Part shown: positions 41,301-54,800 of the stretch, piece after piece | Layout of the letters: every line of letters begins with the position of its first letter | How positions within the stretch are numbered: the first letter of the stretch is position 1 | NCBI GenBank assembly: GCA_000727475.1 | Contig: KL647301.1 | Location: forward strand, 2,479,780 to 2,543,779 | From: Sarcocystis neurona | Taxonomy: Eukaryota; Apicomplexa; Conoidasida; Eucoccidiorida; Sarcocystidae | Length of the DNA stretch: 64,000 nucleotides | Direction: 5' to 3' | Notes under the pieces: generated by a model | What the model was told of the DNA's origin: nothing | The model's database searches: none | The model's input: only the letters and a program-made list of their open reading frames with translations | Translations under genes and position numbers: made by a program

Positions 41301-44300
41301 AGAGAGAATATAGTCTACAAACGTTGCGAGTTCCGAGAGCAGACATTTGCTTAAAATAAGTTTAGACCTGAACAAAGACGGAGATTTTACCTCCGTGAAC
41401 GCGGGAGAAGAGATATGTATAAGCCTGCAAGTCCTCGTCCGCTTGTATATATATATATATATGTATATGTATATGCGCGTAGCTACGAATGCATCCCCAG
41501 GATCGCAGGCAGAATTCTGGGTGCGCGTGTTTTATTTAACAGAAGCGAGGAGAGTAGAGACGTCTCCTTTCTGTTTGTGTCTTTGTGTATGTGGGCAAAG
41601 ATGAGACGCTGTGCAAGCGAAAATACGCCTCTGTGTGTATGAAAGCGAAGGGGATGCGTTACCCTGCTGCAGCAGCCACCCAGCGGCATCGTCGAGGTCT
41701 GCGGAGTGGAAGCGCTCAAAAGTGAGGAGTGTTTGCAGCTGGGCCAGCGCTTCCTCGGGGAAAGGGGCAAGCCGCACGGCGTCTGCGAAGAAGAGCTCGT
41801 CCTTCCGAAGAAATTGATGCACGAGCAGCTCGCCGCCTTCGCCCGCGTCGACGAGGCGCCCCGCTTCTCCCTGGCCAGCAACAACGGCAGCAGCAGACGC
41901 TCGCAGAAAAAACGGCGACGGGGAGTCGACAGTACGCCAGCGACGAGTCCCCGGCTCCGCTGCTGCCGCACGCATATGCAGGCGAGCAGTCGAAAACGTC
42001 TCTCAACGCACACATGTCCAGGCACGCGCCATCCCACGTAAATCTGTGTTAAAACATATCCATACATATATAATATATATGTATTATAGATGAATGCGTG
42101 CAGGTGTCAATGAATAGAGAGAGGGGAGGACAAATGGGGGGAGATAGAAGGCGAGACAGAGACGCAGAGAGAAGATATGGATGGAGACACAGATATAGAT
42201 AGACAGACGCTTTGGTAGGCAGACATAGATACACAAACCCTCAGACGTCTGAATGTGGCTCTATTGCCTATATATATATATATTTGCACACATTTTCTTT
42301 CTAGCAAATGCGGGTGGAAGGGGGACGAAGCGAGGAAGACCGACACGTGGACGGGAATGCCACTGTCTTCATGTTACAGCAACAGTGTCTTGTGTCTGTC
42401 TTTTAATCGCAGAGAAAAAGAGGTCCAAGCATCAGTCAATATTCTTCACTCATATATATGTACACACATATATATGTGTGTGGAGAAAGCGAGAGAAAGG
42501 AAAGGCTGCCAGTATATATATATGTTCGTCAGTGTAGTAATGTGGAAGAATGGAAGGGCACCTGTGTGAAACGATATACACCGGCAGCCATCTCCGCTCT
42601 TCTCTTCTTCTCCCCTGCGCACCCTCCGAAATCTCACAGCCACACAACTTGTCCTCATAGTGCTCTCCTATGTGTCTTTCTCTCTATATGTTCGTCTCTA
42701 TATACAAGTATTTATACGTATGTACATATACACGTAGATCTGCATGTCTTTCTCTCTATATTTTCCCCTAAGTGATCCTCTCTATGTGCTCCCCTCTGTG
42801 GAAATATACTCAGTTCTCTCTATCGACAGCTCTCTCTTGCTGCAGATCGACTTATCCACGTACGTATACATATCTATGTATCTCTCTACGTGCATTCTTC
42901 TCTACATATACATACATCTATGTATGTATACAAATGTATATTTCTTCTTCTCTCGACGCTCTCTTCGCGAAGTCGGAGTGGTTCTGACTCACCGCCCGCT
43001 GTACGTACACTCAGGAGCTCCTCTCGCGCCTTTCCACACGTATCTACAACTGCAGCCCGATTCTTTCATATATCTTCTCCTACACGGGAGTCTCATTATG
43101 GACAGCTACTTCAAATTCTCTTTCTTTACATATATTCACACATGTATAAATCTCTCTCTACATATATATGAGGATTCACGGACAGCGACCCCGCGTGGGG
43201 ATGCGTGCAGATTTTCAAACGACGACGTTGTCTCCCTGTCCCTTTCTCTCTATCGCTATCTATCCATATGTATACATACACGCATGTGAAAATCTCATCG
43301 TATAGATATGTATGTGTATTCAGAGGGAGAACAATCACATATGCAGCTGCATGCAGATGTATAGACGATGACGTACAGCAGCAGCAGCCGGGACGGTCTG
43401 ACGACTGCGACGCCGTTGTTTCGAGGCGTAGAAGCAGCGACAGTAGCGCTGCAGCAGCGGACTGACGTTTGGCCAGAGGATTTCTTTGACTTCCACCAGC
43501 AGCCACAGGAGCAGGAGCAGCTGCGTCACACTGCACAGCACTATTATTGCTCCTTCAGTGACGCGCTGCGCACGCAGAACAAAGAAAAGGCAGAAATCCA
43601 CAAATTCAGGAAAAACGAGTTTTCTTCTCGTACTACTGTGGCTGCGGCTCTTCGGAAGAAATATAAGCCACCATCTGCTGTCTGTCCTGCCCTGCTGGTG
43701 TCTCGCTGTCTCTTCATCTGCTGCTGCTTCTCCCCTCCTTTCCCTGTTGCTGCGCCGACGTGTCTCACTCCCTACCACTGCTGCTGCTGCATCTGTTCTT
43801 CTTCTCCTGCTGTAGCCGTTTCTGTCCTTCTCCTCCGGCTGCTCATGTTCCACCGGTCCTTTCCATGCTGCTGCTGCTGCACGTCCTCTTCCCCTGCCGC
43901 TGCTGCTGCATCTGTCCTTCCTTTCCTGCTGCTTCTGCATCTGTCCTTCCCCTCCTGCTCCTGCTTCATCTGTCCTGCACCTGCTGCAGCTGCTTCTGCA
44001 TCTGTCCTTCCCCTGCTGCTGCTGCTGCATCTGTCCTTCCCCTGCTGCTGCTGCTGCATCTGTCCTTCCCCTGCTGCTGCTGCTGCATCTGTCCTTCCCT
44101 GCTGCTGCTGCTGCATCTGTCCTTCCCTGCTGCTGCTGCTGCTGCTGCATCTGTCCTTCCCTGCTGCTGCTGCTGCATCTGTCCTTCCCCTCCCGCTGCT
44201 CATGACCCGTCTGTCCTTCCCCAACCGCTGTTGCCGCTGCTCCTCCCCATCCCCTGATGCTGCTGCTGCGTCTTCCTCTTCCCTGCACCTGCGGCTGTCG

Positions 44301-47300
44301 CGTGCAGAGCAGCCGACACGTCTGCACAGCACGGTTGCTGCTGGAAGGCGGCAGGCGTTCGGTCACTGCTGCCGTGGGCCCGAATATGCACGCGAGCATG
44401 CCGCAGGCAAATGCAAGAATCTCGACCGGCACGCAGAAAAATTCTTCCCTCCTAGCAACGGGTGTCTCTGTATCTCGAGCATCTCTCCAAGATCCATACT
44501 TACATTTGTTTTGTTGATCAACAGATAAATGACGTGTCTCTCACCCCCGCATAAACCCCCACGCAACAGAACTGTATATATACATAGATATATATATATA
44601 TACGTTTATATACAGTCCTAGTCTACACCTATCGATATATATAGGTAGACTGATACACCGACTGGTAGATCTACATAGATATATATATAAGATGCAGTCT
44701 TAGTCTACGCATATCTGTGTGTATAGGTAGACTGACATACAGGCCCGGGAGATCTAGAGACATATATATATGTCTCTATGCAATCCTAGACGTACGCACA
44801 TGTATATAGGGAGGCAACCTGAAATATAGACCGGTAGATCTAGGTAGATAGATATGCATATATATATATATATATACGTTTAGAGAGAGCGAAAAAGAGA
44901 GAGAGAAACAGGATGTACACAATAAATATATAGGAGGATATTCTTTCGTTATATTTTGCACAAGTAGTCACACATCTATATAGAGAGACGAGCTGATAAA
45001 TACACAGACAGAAATACATGAAGTATGCACATGTGTGTGTGTGTGTGTGCATGTATATGAGTCTACAAATGCGTGCTCCCGCTCTCCTCAGGTGGACGGC
45101 AGAGAAATGCAGCAACCCGCAGCAGAAAGCACACGGCAAGCCTCCACGCACGCAGCAACACCTGAACGGACTCCAGCAGCCGCAACCGCGTGCACTGCCC
45201 CAGTGCGACGCACACACCTGCATGCGCTCGCGACGGCGCCACAGAAGATGTGGCAGTGGTAGTGCTGGTGGAGCAGGTCGGATGGGCTACCGATGGAGGT
45301 GGAAGAGGTCGGATGGGGTAGTGGTGGTAATGGAAGAGGTCGGACACGGTGGGGGTGGAAGTGGTCGAATGATATGGTAAAAGAGGTCGGATGGGATGAT
45401 GTGGTGGTGGTGCAAGAGGCCGTGTCTACGTGCATGCGTTTGGCGTGGTGTGTGTGCGGCAGAGGGAAGGGGTGATTTACCCGGCGACCCCCCTCAGGCA
45501 GGGAGATGCGAACTGCGTCCAATTCGAAGAGCAGAGCCATCGCTATCCACGCAAGCAACTCTCGCAGGTGTTTACTTCTTGGAACTTTGATGGTTTTGCC
45601 AGAGAACGACTCGTCTTCCTCCTCCCCCTCTTGCTGGTGGTTCTTCCCCTGGGCGGCGCCGCGTGAACTTCTTTTCTGCCGTCTTTTCCTTCCTCCGCAG
45701 CTCAGGCGAATGCTCCTGCCGCAGCAGCAAGAGAGTCACACAGTCCTCAACCGCATGCGCGCAACCGCCCACACATTCTTCCCTCGCTACAAAGCAGCAG
45801 TACAACACTCCGATACCTCGGTATATCGGCGCTGAGGTCAGTGACGTTCCTCTTCGCGGGATTGCGAAGAAGAGAAAACCTTCCGGATACACAAGTCGAT
45901 GGATCCGCGCAAACCCCGATATTTCCCGCCTTGCCGTGCGTTGTACAGAGAAGAGCGACCCGGCGCCCACACGCGGGCCTCGGGAAAACGACGGCAGCAA
46001 GCGCAAGGGAGAGCACAGAAAGAGACAGAAGGAGGAAAAGACGGAGAAGAACGTAGGCGAAGAGGTGCGACGCGCAGCCGCGGAGAACAAAACAGCAGCA
46101 GAGACACAAAAAACGTGTCTCTGTGTGGGTCGATAAACACACAACATCTGCGCCACACACAGACACAGAGGGATGACAGCGGCAAAGGGAGATACACACA
46201 GAAGGAGAAGCACGCGTCTCTCACATGCATCCATAACCTTAACCCTCTGTGCGTCCAGGTCGTCATGATACAAAACACAGGTATTACACGTGCAAACATG
46301 TCTATATACGAGCACACACATGCAGTCGCCGAGTAGTCGAACAGATACACTTATATATATAGAGAGAGAGCGTCGCTACGCAGGGAGGTAATACGTACTA
46401 GAAAACACATGGTCCGGACACACTTGTATAGAGATATACAGATATATGATTCATATATACGTATATCATAATATATGTATACACCTGTGTACATACACGT
46501 GTATGCATGCAACCATACGTACATACATGCGTCCACTATATAGATCTATATAGGGATACACATGTACGTAGAGGAACACACATGTACATACATGTGTACA
46601 TACATACACCCGTACATACACACACACACACACACAGGGACATTTGCATACATCCCTGCATGCACCTATATGTGTGTATATATATAAGAGTGTGCGTGTA
46701 CTGTATTGAAAGGAGACACACCAAGCGCTACACGTATGTGGACCTACTGATGGTGGGCACATGCAAGGACACACAAGCAGCTGGTGTGTGAAAGGGGAGA
46801 GCGGAAGAGAATAAGAAGCGCGAGACGCGTACCGTACAAATGTGTGCATGTGTATGCCTCTCTCACTATATAAATATATGTATGGGCACTACGTAAGATT
46901 GTTCGCATGCGTAGACGTGTACGGACGCAGGTGTATACGAAGAAGATCTACCACGGTGGAGTATTTTCGGGGATGAAAGGGCGGGCGAAGGCAAAGACCG
47001 AGGCGAAGAGAGCGAGGAGCGTCGCAAGTAGAGACGCCTTGACCCCGGTAAACGGGTGCTGCGCAACGTAAACGAGCGCGCAGAGCAGCAGCAGGCGCAG
47101 CGGCTCCCAGAACAGCGTCGGCGTGCGGTAGAAGTCCATCGCAAAAATGAAGATTTGGACGTATCTCGGCTCTTCTAGCAGCTGCACGTAGTACAAGAGC
47201 ACCAGCAGCAGCCCCACCGGCACTCCCACCGACCCCAGCGCAGCGCCTGCAGCAGCTCCCACACACACACGCAGACCCCGTCCCCGCTGCCGCCCGCATG

Positions 47301-50300
47301 CGTCACGCAGAGAAATTTACAGTCATACATACACATATAGTGTCAGCTTCCATACATGAATACATATACATGTACTTATATATGCGTATGTATTTATAGA
47401 ATATCAGCTTCTTCATAAATGCATATATACCGACATCTACATATATATCTATATGTGTACATGTACAATGTCAGCTTTCATACATACATATATACACATT
47501 TACAGATATATGTGTGTATATATGTATACTGTGAGCTTTCATATATATATATATATATAGTTCGATGGGAAAGACAGAGAGAGACACGGGGAGCGAGTAA
47601 TGTACGGATGTGGATGTGGCTGTGGGTGGCTGTGCGGCCCCGTACTTCCCAACAGAAAGACGTGGGACAAAACGGGAGAGCCGATCCCGGTGCACCTCGG
47701 AAAAAGACAAAAATATCAGTGTACGCCGGCGAACAAGAAAAGCCTGTACATTATACACGTATATATATACATATATATATATATATATGCGGGTATATAT
47801 GCGTGTGTTGAACGTTGACTACATACATATGCATATATATATATATATGTATGTACGCGCGGTTGAAAAAGTTGACACTACACGGTATATATGTATATAT
47901 GTATATATATATATATGCATGTATGTGGGTGCATACATGCATGTGTGAAAAGTTGACATTATATGGATATACATATATATATATATATATCTGGGTATAT
48001 GCGCATGCACCTAGGCGCCGGTGATCGTAAATCAGAACCCGACACGTACGCAGATGATTCGGCAGAGAAGCAACAGCAGCAGGGACGCCGGCGCAGCTGC
48101 TGCACGAACGCGAAGGTGCACAGACATGCGTCCCTCGTGAAGGAGAAGACGAGACGAATTGAAGGCAAGCGAGAGGAAGAGAGACACAGAGAGAGCCACC
48201 AGCCCGCCGGCAGCTCGCACGTCCCCTGCAGAGATGACGACCAGGTGGTATGGCGGCACGCATGAACTGCGAGAAAAAAGCCCGCAAATACATTTTCCGA
48301 GTAAATAATATTGTAGGCACAGACGCATGCAAATTCTCTTCCCAAGTAAATAACGCTGCACACAGAAACGCATGCAGATCCTCTTTCCGCTGCAATACTG
48401 CAGGCAGAAACGCATGCAAATACTCTTCCCGGTGACACACGCTTCAGCAGTGCTACTACCTCCCCACACATGTTCATTTACGTATATACACACCAGCAGA
48501 GAGCGCCCGAGCCAGCATTGCTGCTGCCGCCCCGTGTGGCTTGGGAAGCCCCGCGGTCGCAGGGTTGCGGCGATGGCGACTCTCGCGCACGCAGCTCGAC
48601 ACGCAGGCCTTCCTGAAGGCGACGCAGCAGCAGCAGGTCGCCGACGCATGCGCGCGGGGGTGCCAAGGAAGCCACCCGTCAGTCCCAGAGCGAACTGCGT
48701 GCGTCCGCAGGTGGATGTCTCGCGGCACTTGTGGGGAGGCGGAGGCGTCTCGCAGCTCCTCTCGCGCGACCGTCACCCTCGCAGGTGGGTCGGGAACATA
48801 TACACGTCTCTGCTAGCTTCTTCTTCAGCGTGGCCTGGACATCTTCTAGTCTACACATGCATACACGTATATCCGTTAATCTGGGCGTCCCGACTCGTGT
48901 ACGTCTGTGCCTGTGTCTACACCCCCCTCCTGGATGTCTACATATAATTTTCTATCTGTCTCGCGACACCTGTGCGAGACCGAACTCCATATTTTCTCTG
49001 TCTCTATCTATACCGATGTATCTCTCTGTATAGCCATACCTGTGTCCTTCTGTCTATATACGTATACTCTATGTATCCCTACTATGCAGGTCTCTCTCCA
49101 TATTATATGTATCTGTGTCTCGCTACGTCTCCCTACGTCTGTCCACCACTCCCTGTAGCTGCTGCGCTCCTCTACGTATATACACGATGAGTACCAAAGC
49201 CACCTGATTGGTCCACGTATCTCCTGGGGTCCCTGTCTTCCCCTCTCCGTCTCGGCCTCCCTCTGTTCCCCCCCCCTCCACCTCTGCTGCTCTTTCTGCT
49301 GCTCTCTCTTTGCCCGCTCTCGCTTCCTCTCTCTCTCCGTCCCACTCTGTCTGCGTCCCGCGTCATCCCCCTCTCGAGGCGTTGTCTTCTGCGACCCCCA
49401 GCGCTCGGCCCATTCGCCTCCCTTTGCGCGGGCGTCTGTACATCAGTCCAGGCGAAAATGCCTTTCTACGTCTTTTTTTCTTTACGAGAACTCTACAGAT
49501 TCACTCTTGTCTTGGGAGGGGGGGAAGGAGCCTGCAACTCGTGTCTGTCGGCCTATCTCATGTCGATACCTGGGTGGAAGTCTACACCTGTAGATGTTGA
49601 TCTAGCAGTACACCCGTGGAAGTCTACATGTATATATATGTGTGTGTATCAATACCCATCGATTTCTGCTTATAGCGGGGTCACTCCATGTAGCTCACAT
49701 GACAACACGATTTTTGCGGAGCGCTGGCAAGTGAAGGAACTGGTGTGTCAGTGGCGCCGTAAACTGCTGCAGCTGTCGTCCGCCTGCTTGCTGCTGCAAG
49801 TCTCACCAGGTAGGGCAACCTGCGTGGCGTTGGCATACGACAGCCCGCCGCAGGCAACATTGGGATCGAATAGCTGCACCTTCTCTCCCGACGCGAGCGT
49901 CCTGCAGGCACCGCGCGCGCAGTCGCACCGCGTCTTCGTTGTAGCAGCTGCCCAAACTCCCTCTCTGGTGAAGCGGCGGCAGGACCGCACCGGCAGGACC
50001 GCACCAGCAGGACAGCGCCAACAGGCACGCAGCAAGAGGAGCGCACCAGCAGCAGGACAGTACCAGCAGCCGCAGGACCGCAGCAGCAGGACAGCAGCAG
50101 CAGCAGCACAGCAGCAGTAGCAGCAGGACAGTAGCAGCAGCAGCAGCAGGACAGTAGCAGCAGCAGGACGGTAGCAGCAGCAGGGCAGCAGCAGTAGCAG
50201 GACAGCAGCAGCAGCTGGAGGACAGTAGCACCAGCAGCAGGACGCGAGCAGGAGCCATCAGACGCGCGTGAACAGTAGCCAACGTGAGAACGCAGCGTTG

Positions 50301-51832
50301 CAGCAGCAGCAGCAGCACCACGGGCGCCAAGTCGCGTTGAAATGGAACCAGAAAAACAGGAGCGGGAGTAGCAGCAGCTGGGACAGCAGCAGCAGTTGCG
50401 ACAGCAAAAGCAGGATCATCGCATGGCGCGACGCAGGGGCAGTCATAGCAGCACCAGCAGCGACAACAGAAAAAGCACCATCACACGCAGAGAGCAACAG
50501 CAGCAGCACCTGCTGCACGCCTGACACCAGAAGCAGGTTCAGGAAGGTCATTTACAGGAGCAGGAGGAAAGAGAGTCGGCGTCAGAACAGAGGGAAATAT
50601 ACGCGCGTCCCCTGCTCCTCTCTCCGCAGAAACACGCTATTCACACGCGACGTACATACGGGTACCACGAATCAAACAAAAAAATTTTGTAGCATATGCC
50701 TCGAGTGCTCCTATTGCTGCTGCTCTTCCTGCCGCTCTTCCTGCTGCAGTTGCTGCTGCTCTTCCTGTTGCTATTGCTGCCGCTGCATCTGTTACTGCTG
50801 CTGCCGGTGTTTGTACTGTGGGTGCTGTTGCTGTTGTTGGTACTGCTGGTGTTGTCGTCATCGGTAGTGCGCCTACTACTGCTGCTGTTGCTGCAGCCTC
50901 TGTTGCTGTTGCTCCCGTTGCTGTGGCTACTGCTGCTGTTGCTATCGCTGCTGTGGCTACTGCTGCTGTTGCTATCGCTGCTGTTGCCAGCGCTGCTGTT
51001 ACTATCGCTGCTGTTGCTATTGCTGCTGCTGCTGTCGCTATTGCTGCTGTTGGTATTGCTGCTGTTGCTACTGCTGCAATTGCTGCTGTTGCAGGTGCCG
51101 CTGTTGCTGCTGTAGCAGTTGCGGCTGCTGTGGCTGTTGCCGTTGCAAGGGGCCTACGTGCACTGGAAAGCAGAAGCGAAGTAGACGGTCGCCTGGGGGA
51201 CCCAGAAGAAGAGAAAGACGGAAACAGCGGCAGAGAAGTAGCCGGTAAGCCTTTCTCCAAGAAGGTGAGGCCAGGGGGCTCGAGCAAATTCCAGCAGCAA
51301 GCGGTCCGCTATCGGCGGGGGTTGTCTTTTCCTTACAAGGAAGTAGAGAGAAAAAAGCAGCAGCAGCAATCCCACAACCACTAGAGGAAACACCAAAGCC
51401 ACCCACGTAAAAAGATATATCGGGCTCATGGCGCTGCGCTGAATCCAGCAGTCAAATCCCTGTCCCTGCAGCAGCAATGGCAGCAGCACCACCAGCAGCA
51501 ACAGCAGCAGCAGCAACAGCAACAGCAGCAGCAACAGCAGGAGCAGCAACAGCAGCAGCAGCAACAGCATCAACAGCAACGGCACCAGCAGCACAAACAG
51601 CAAGCGCGATAGCAGCAGCACCCGCAGCCGCAGCAACAGTAACAGCAGCAGCAACAACAGTAAGGGAGCAGGAGCAGCAGCACCCGCAGCAGCAGCAGCA
51701 ATAACAGCAGCAGCAGTCGCAGCACCAAAAAACACACAGACAGTGAGAGGAGGCGGATTCTCACCAAGTTGCGGTCTCCCAAACGTTTCACCAACACAAC
51801 AAGAAAGAATAAGATTTCTCCACACAACGACA

Positions 51833-51865
<33 letters not shown>

Positions 51866-54800
51866 TTGCGCGTGTCTGCCCCGTCTTGTCGCGCTGTTGC
51901 TGCGGTCCAGAGGGGCTGCAGCTGGAGAGCGTCCTGCCGCTGCTGCTGCGGCATCAGAGATGCGACAGCAGCAATACATAACATCTGCGAAAAAGAGAGA
52001 GATCTGTACATACACTTCCCCAATGCAGACGCACACACATACATATTATATCCACACACGAGGGAAATTTCTCTTGACACATGTTTTCATGTATGGAAAC
52101 TCAATTAAAAGAGGACCTGTGCAGCTGAGCATCCTGCCTAAACAACGAAACAGGCGAAGAGTCCGCCTGCCTCTCAAGCCCAAACTACGCGAAGCCAAAG
52201 AGCAGGGAGAGATACTCGCATATCAATACAATCGTGCATTGTCATAGACAGACAGACATATACACAGGCATTTACACCTTTTCATTCTATATATATATAT
52301 ATGTACGTATACGTTGATGCATATAATCGTGTATATATATATGGTCCGGACGTGTATTAGCCCATCTTACGTACGACTCTCTCCCTCCACACGCACACAC
52401 ACACCCAGACATATTCACAGGCATCTACGCATTTTCACGTGTATGCGTAAATGTATATATATATAAACACACATACACGTACACAATGAATCATATATGT
52501 ATATATATATACACTAAATCATATACATACGTATATATACACGTCGACTTGTATATACACATACATATATATATATATATACATATGTATGTGTACACTG
52601 AATACATGTATATATACATACATATATGTTTGTGTACACACAAAGACATACACGCTGATATAATATATATCACGGCCAAACAAACAGATGCGGCAGCCAA
52701 GGAATGCGTTTGCTGCTGTTCCTGTCCCTCTTCTTCTTGCCTTCCCATCTCGTCCTCACCTAGAATATCTATATCCACATATAAGCCTCCACACGTGTAT
52801 GTACGTAGAACATCTATACGTGCGTAGGTACCCAGTACACGCAACTGCATACGTGTGTGTATATTGTGGAGAATATACAGCAGAGACACGCATATATATA
52901 TATATATATTATACATATACGTATATATATAGCTGTATACATACATATGTATATATAGTTATATACAGATCTTTACATATTCCATATATCTACGTCTAGG
53001 TAATATATATATATATATATACGTATGTGTACATATTCACGTACACAGATTCACAATATAGATATACACATATATACATACATATGCACCCGTGCATGTA
53101 TACCTGCGTATATTCGAATGTAGACAGTTGAAATGTGTACACATGTATATACATATATATATATATGTGTGTGCACGGGCACATATACATGTATGTATGT
53201 GTGTGTGCATATATGCGTATAGAGAAAGAGACGAGGAGATCAACTACAAGACAGGCGGCCTACGTCTACGCGGATCAACAGTACGAGAAAGAGCAGCGGC
53301 GGGGCCCAGGCAGCGTAGACTTACGGCAACGAAGAGCAGCAGGAAATTTCGGGCAGCAGACACGTACTGCAGGAAGTAGCTGGGAGTAGAAGCCGAGGGA
53401 TCAACAGCAACTGCAACAGACAGACTTGAATCCGTCGCTGCTCCTCGTGCGTTCACAACGTCCGCCTGCAAACTACCACACAAATGCGTTACGCATGCGG
53501 CAGGGGAAGGTACAGCTGCAGCAGCGGGGGATAAGAGAAGCGGGAGCACCAACCGCAGCAGCGGCAACAGCACCAGATAACAAAAAGCTACGAGCAAGTG
53601 GCAACAGCAAAATGCAGCACCAGGGGGCAGCAGCAGCAGTAGCAGGTGCCAGCAGCAGCATCTGGCAGCAGCAGCCGGTGACTGCTCAACAGCATCCCGT
53701 GACACGACAGTAGCCCCGTGCCCCGGCAGCATTAGCACCAGCAGCAGCAGGTGACAGCAACAGCCGCAAGTGGCACCGGCAGCAACATCGAGAGGGCCTA
53801 CGACGGAAAAACCTCCATGTGCAGCAGCAGGTGGAGGCAGCTGCAAGAGCGGCAGAGAGAAACAGCAGCAGAGGAGGAGCAGCAAGAGCAGCGTGTGGTG
53901 GGAGAAGTAGCCCCAGTAGATGGAAGCATCAGCAGACAAGAGCAGCCACAAGAGCAGCAGCGGCAACCGAGAGCTGCAGCAGCGGCAGCCAAACGCAGCA
54001 GCAGACCGTAACAGCAGCAGCCAACTGCAGGCACGCACCACTGCTGCTGCTGTCGTCACCTACTGCTGCTGCTGGCCGCTGCTGCTGCTGCCACCGGCTG
54101 TTGTTGCAACCTGCTGCTGCTGCTGTCGCCTGCTACTGCTGTTGCTGCCCGCTGCTGCTGCTGCCACCTGCTGTTGTTGCCACCTGCTGCTGCTGCTGTC
54201 ACCTGCTACTGCTGCTGCTGCTGCCACCTACTGCTGCCGCTCCCCCCTGCTACTGCTGCTGCTGATGTTTTGTTGCCTGGTGCTGTTGCCGCTGCTGTAA
54301 AGAGAAACGGCCTCCACACGCAGGTCCCCGCAGCAGCAGCAGCACGCAGAAAAGCTGCGTCAGGCGAAGACGAAGGGGGACGGCAGCAAAAGCAGAGATT
54401 GAGAAGGATGAGCGACGCATTTTGCTGCCACTACATGTGCTGTTGCACGCGAAGATTCACGGCGGTGGTTACTCCGGTGGGCGTAGAGCTGCTGCTTCTC
54501 TTGCAAGCAGCCAGACCTCCCTATACGGAGCTGCTGCGGCTACTGCAAGCAAAATTCCACGCGCACTGGCTGCTGCGCCAACAGATGCCTCCAGCCAACA
54601 AAGGGACCTGACCCTGCTGTTGCTGCTGTGGGTGAGGAACACCTGCAAGTCATGCTGCCGCTGCAGGTGAAAGGGTGCTGCTGCTGTTTGTGAGGCTGGT
54701 GTGGCTTACCCGTAAACTCCCCACACGATGAGGAACGAGAGAAAAATTTTCAACGCCGGCACGAACGCGCTCCGCTGTGCGTAAAACGCAGCAGCAGCAG

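Noticed and set aside
41347..41604. + strand frame starting with an EF-hand-like DLNKDGDF
   Set aside because: Only part of one loop, no helices, and it runs straight into a TA microsatellite.
43335..44528. Overlapping frames of 365 and 386 codons on opposite strands
   Set aside because: Both are mostly the CTG minisatellite. Only 43377-43565 (-) looks like a genuine exon.
48474..48788. - strand frame considered as a core exon
   Set aside because: Core exons 6 and 7 join directly with matching phase and family landmarks, so nothing is needed here.
54440..54650. - strand candidate exon between core exons 3 and 4
   Set aside because: Phase could be made to fit, but the 53325-53379 exon has better splice sites and gives the expected length between LKIFLSFL and FDCWI.
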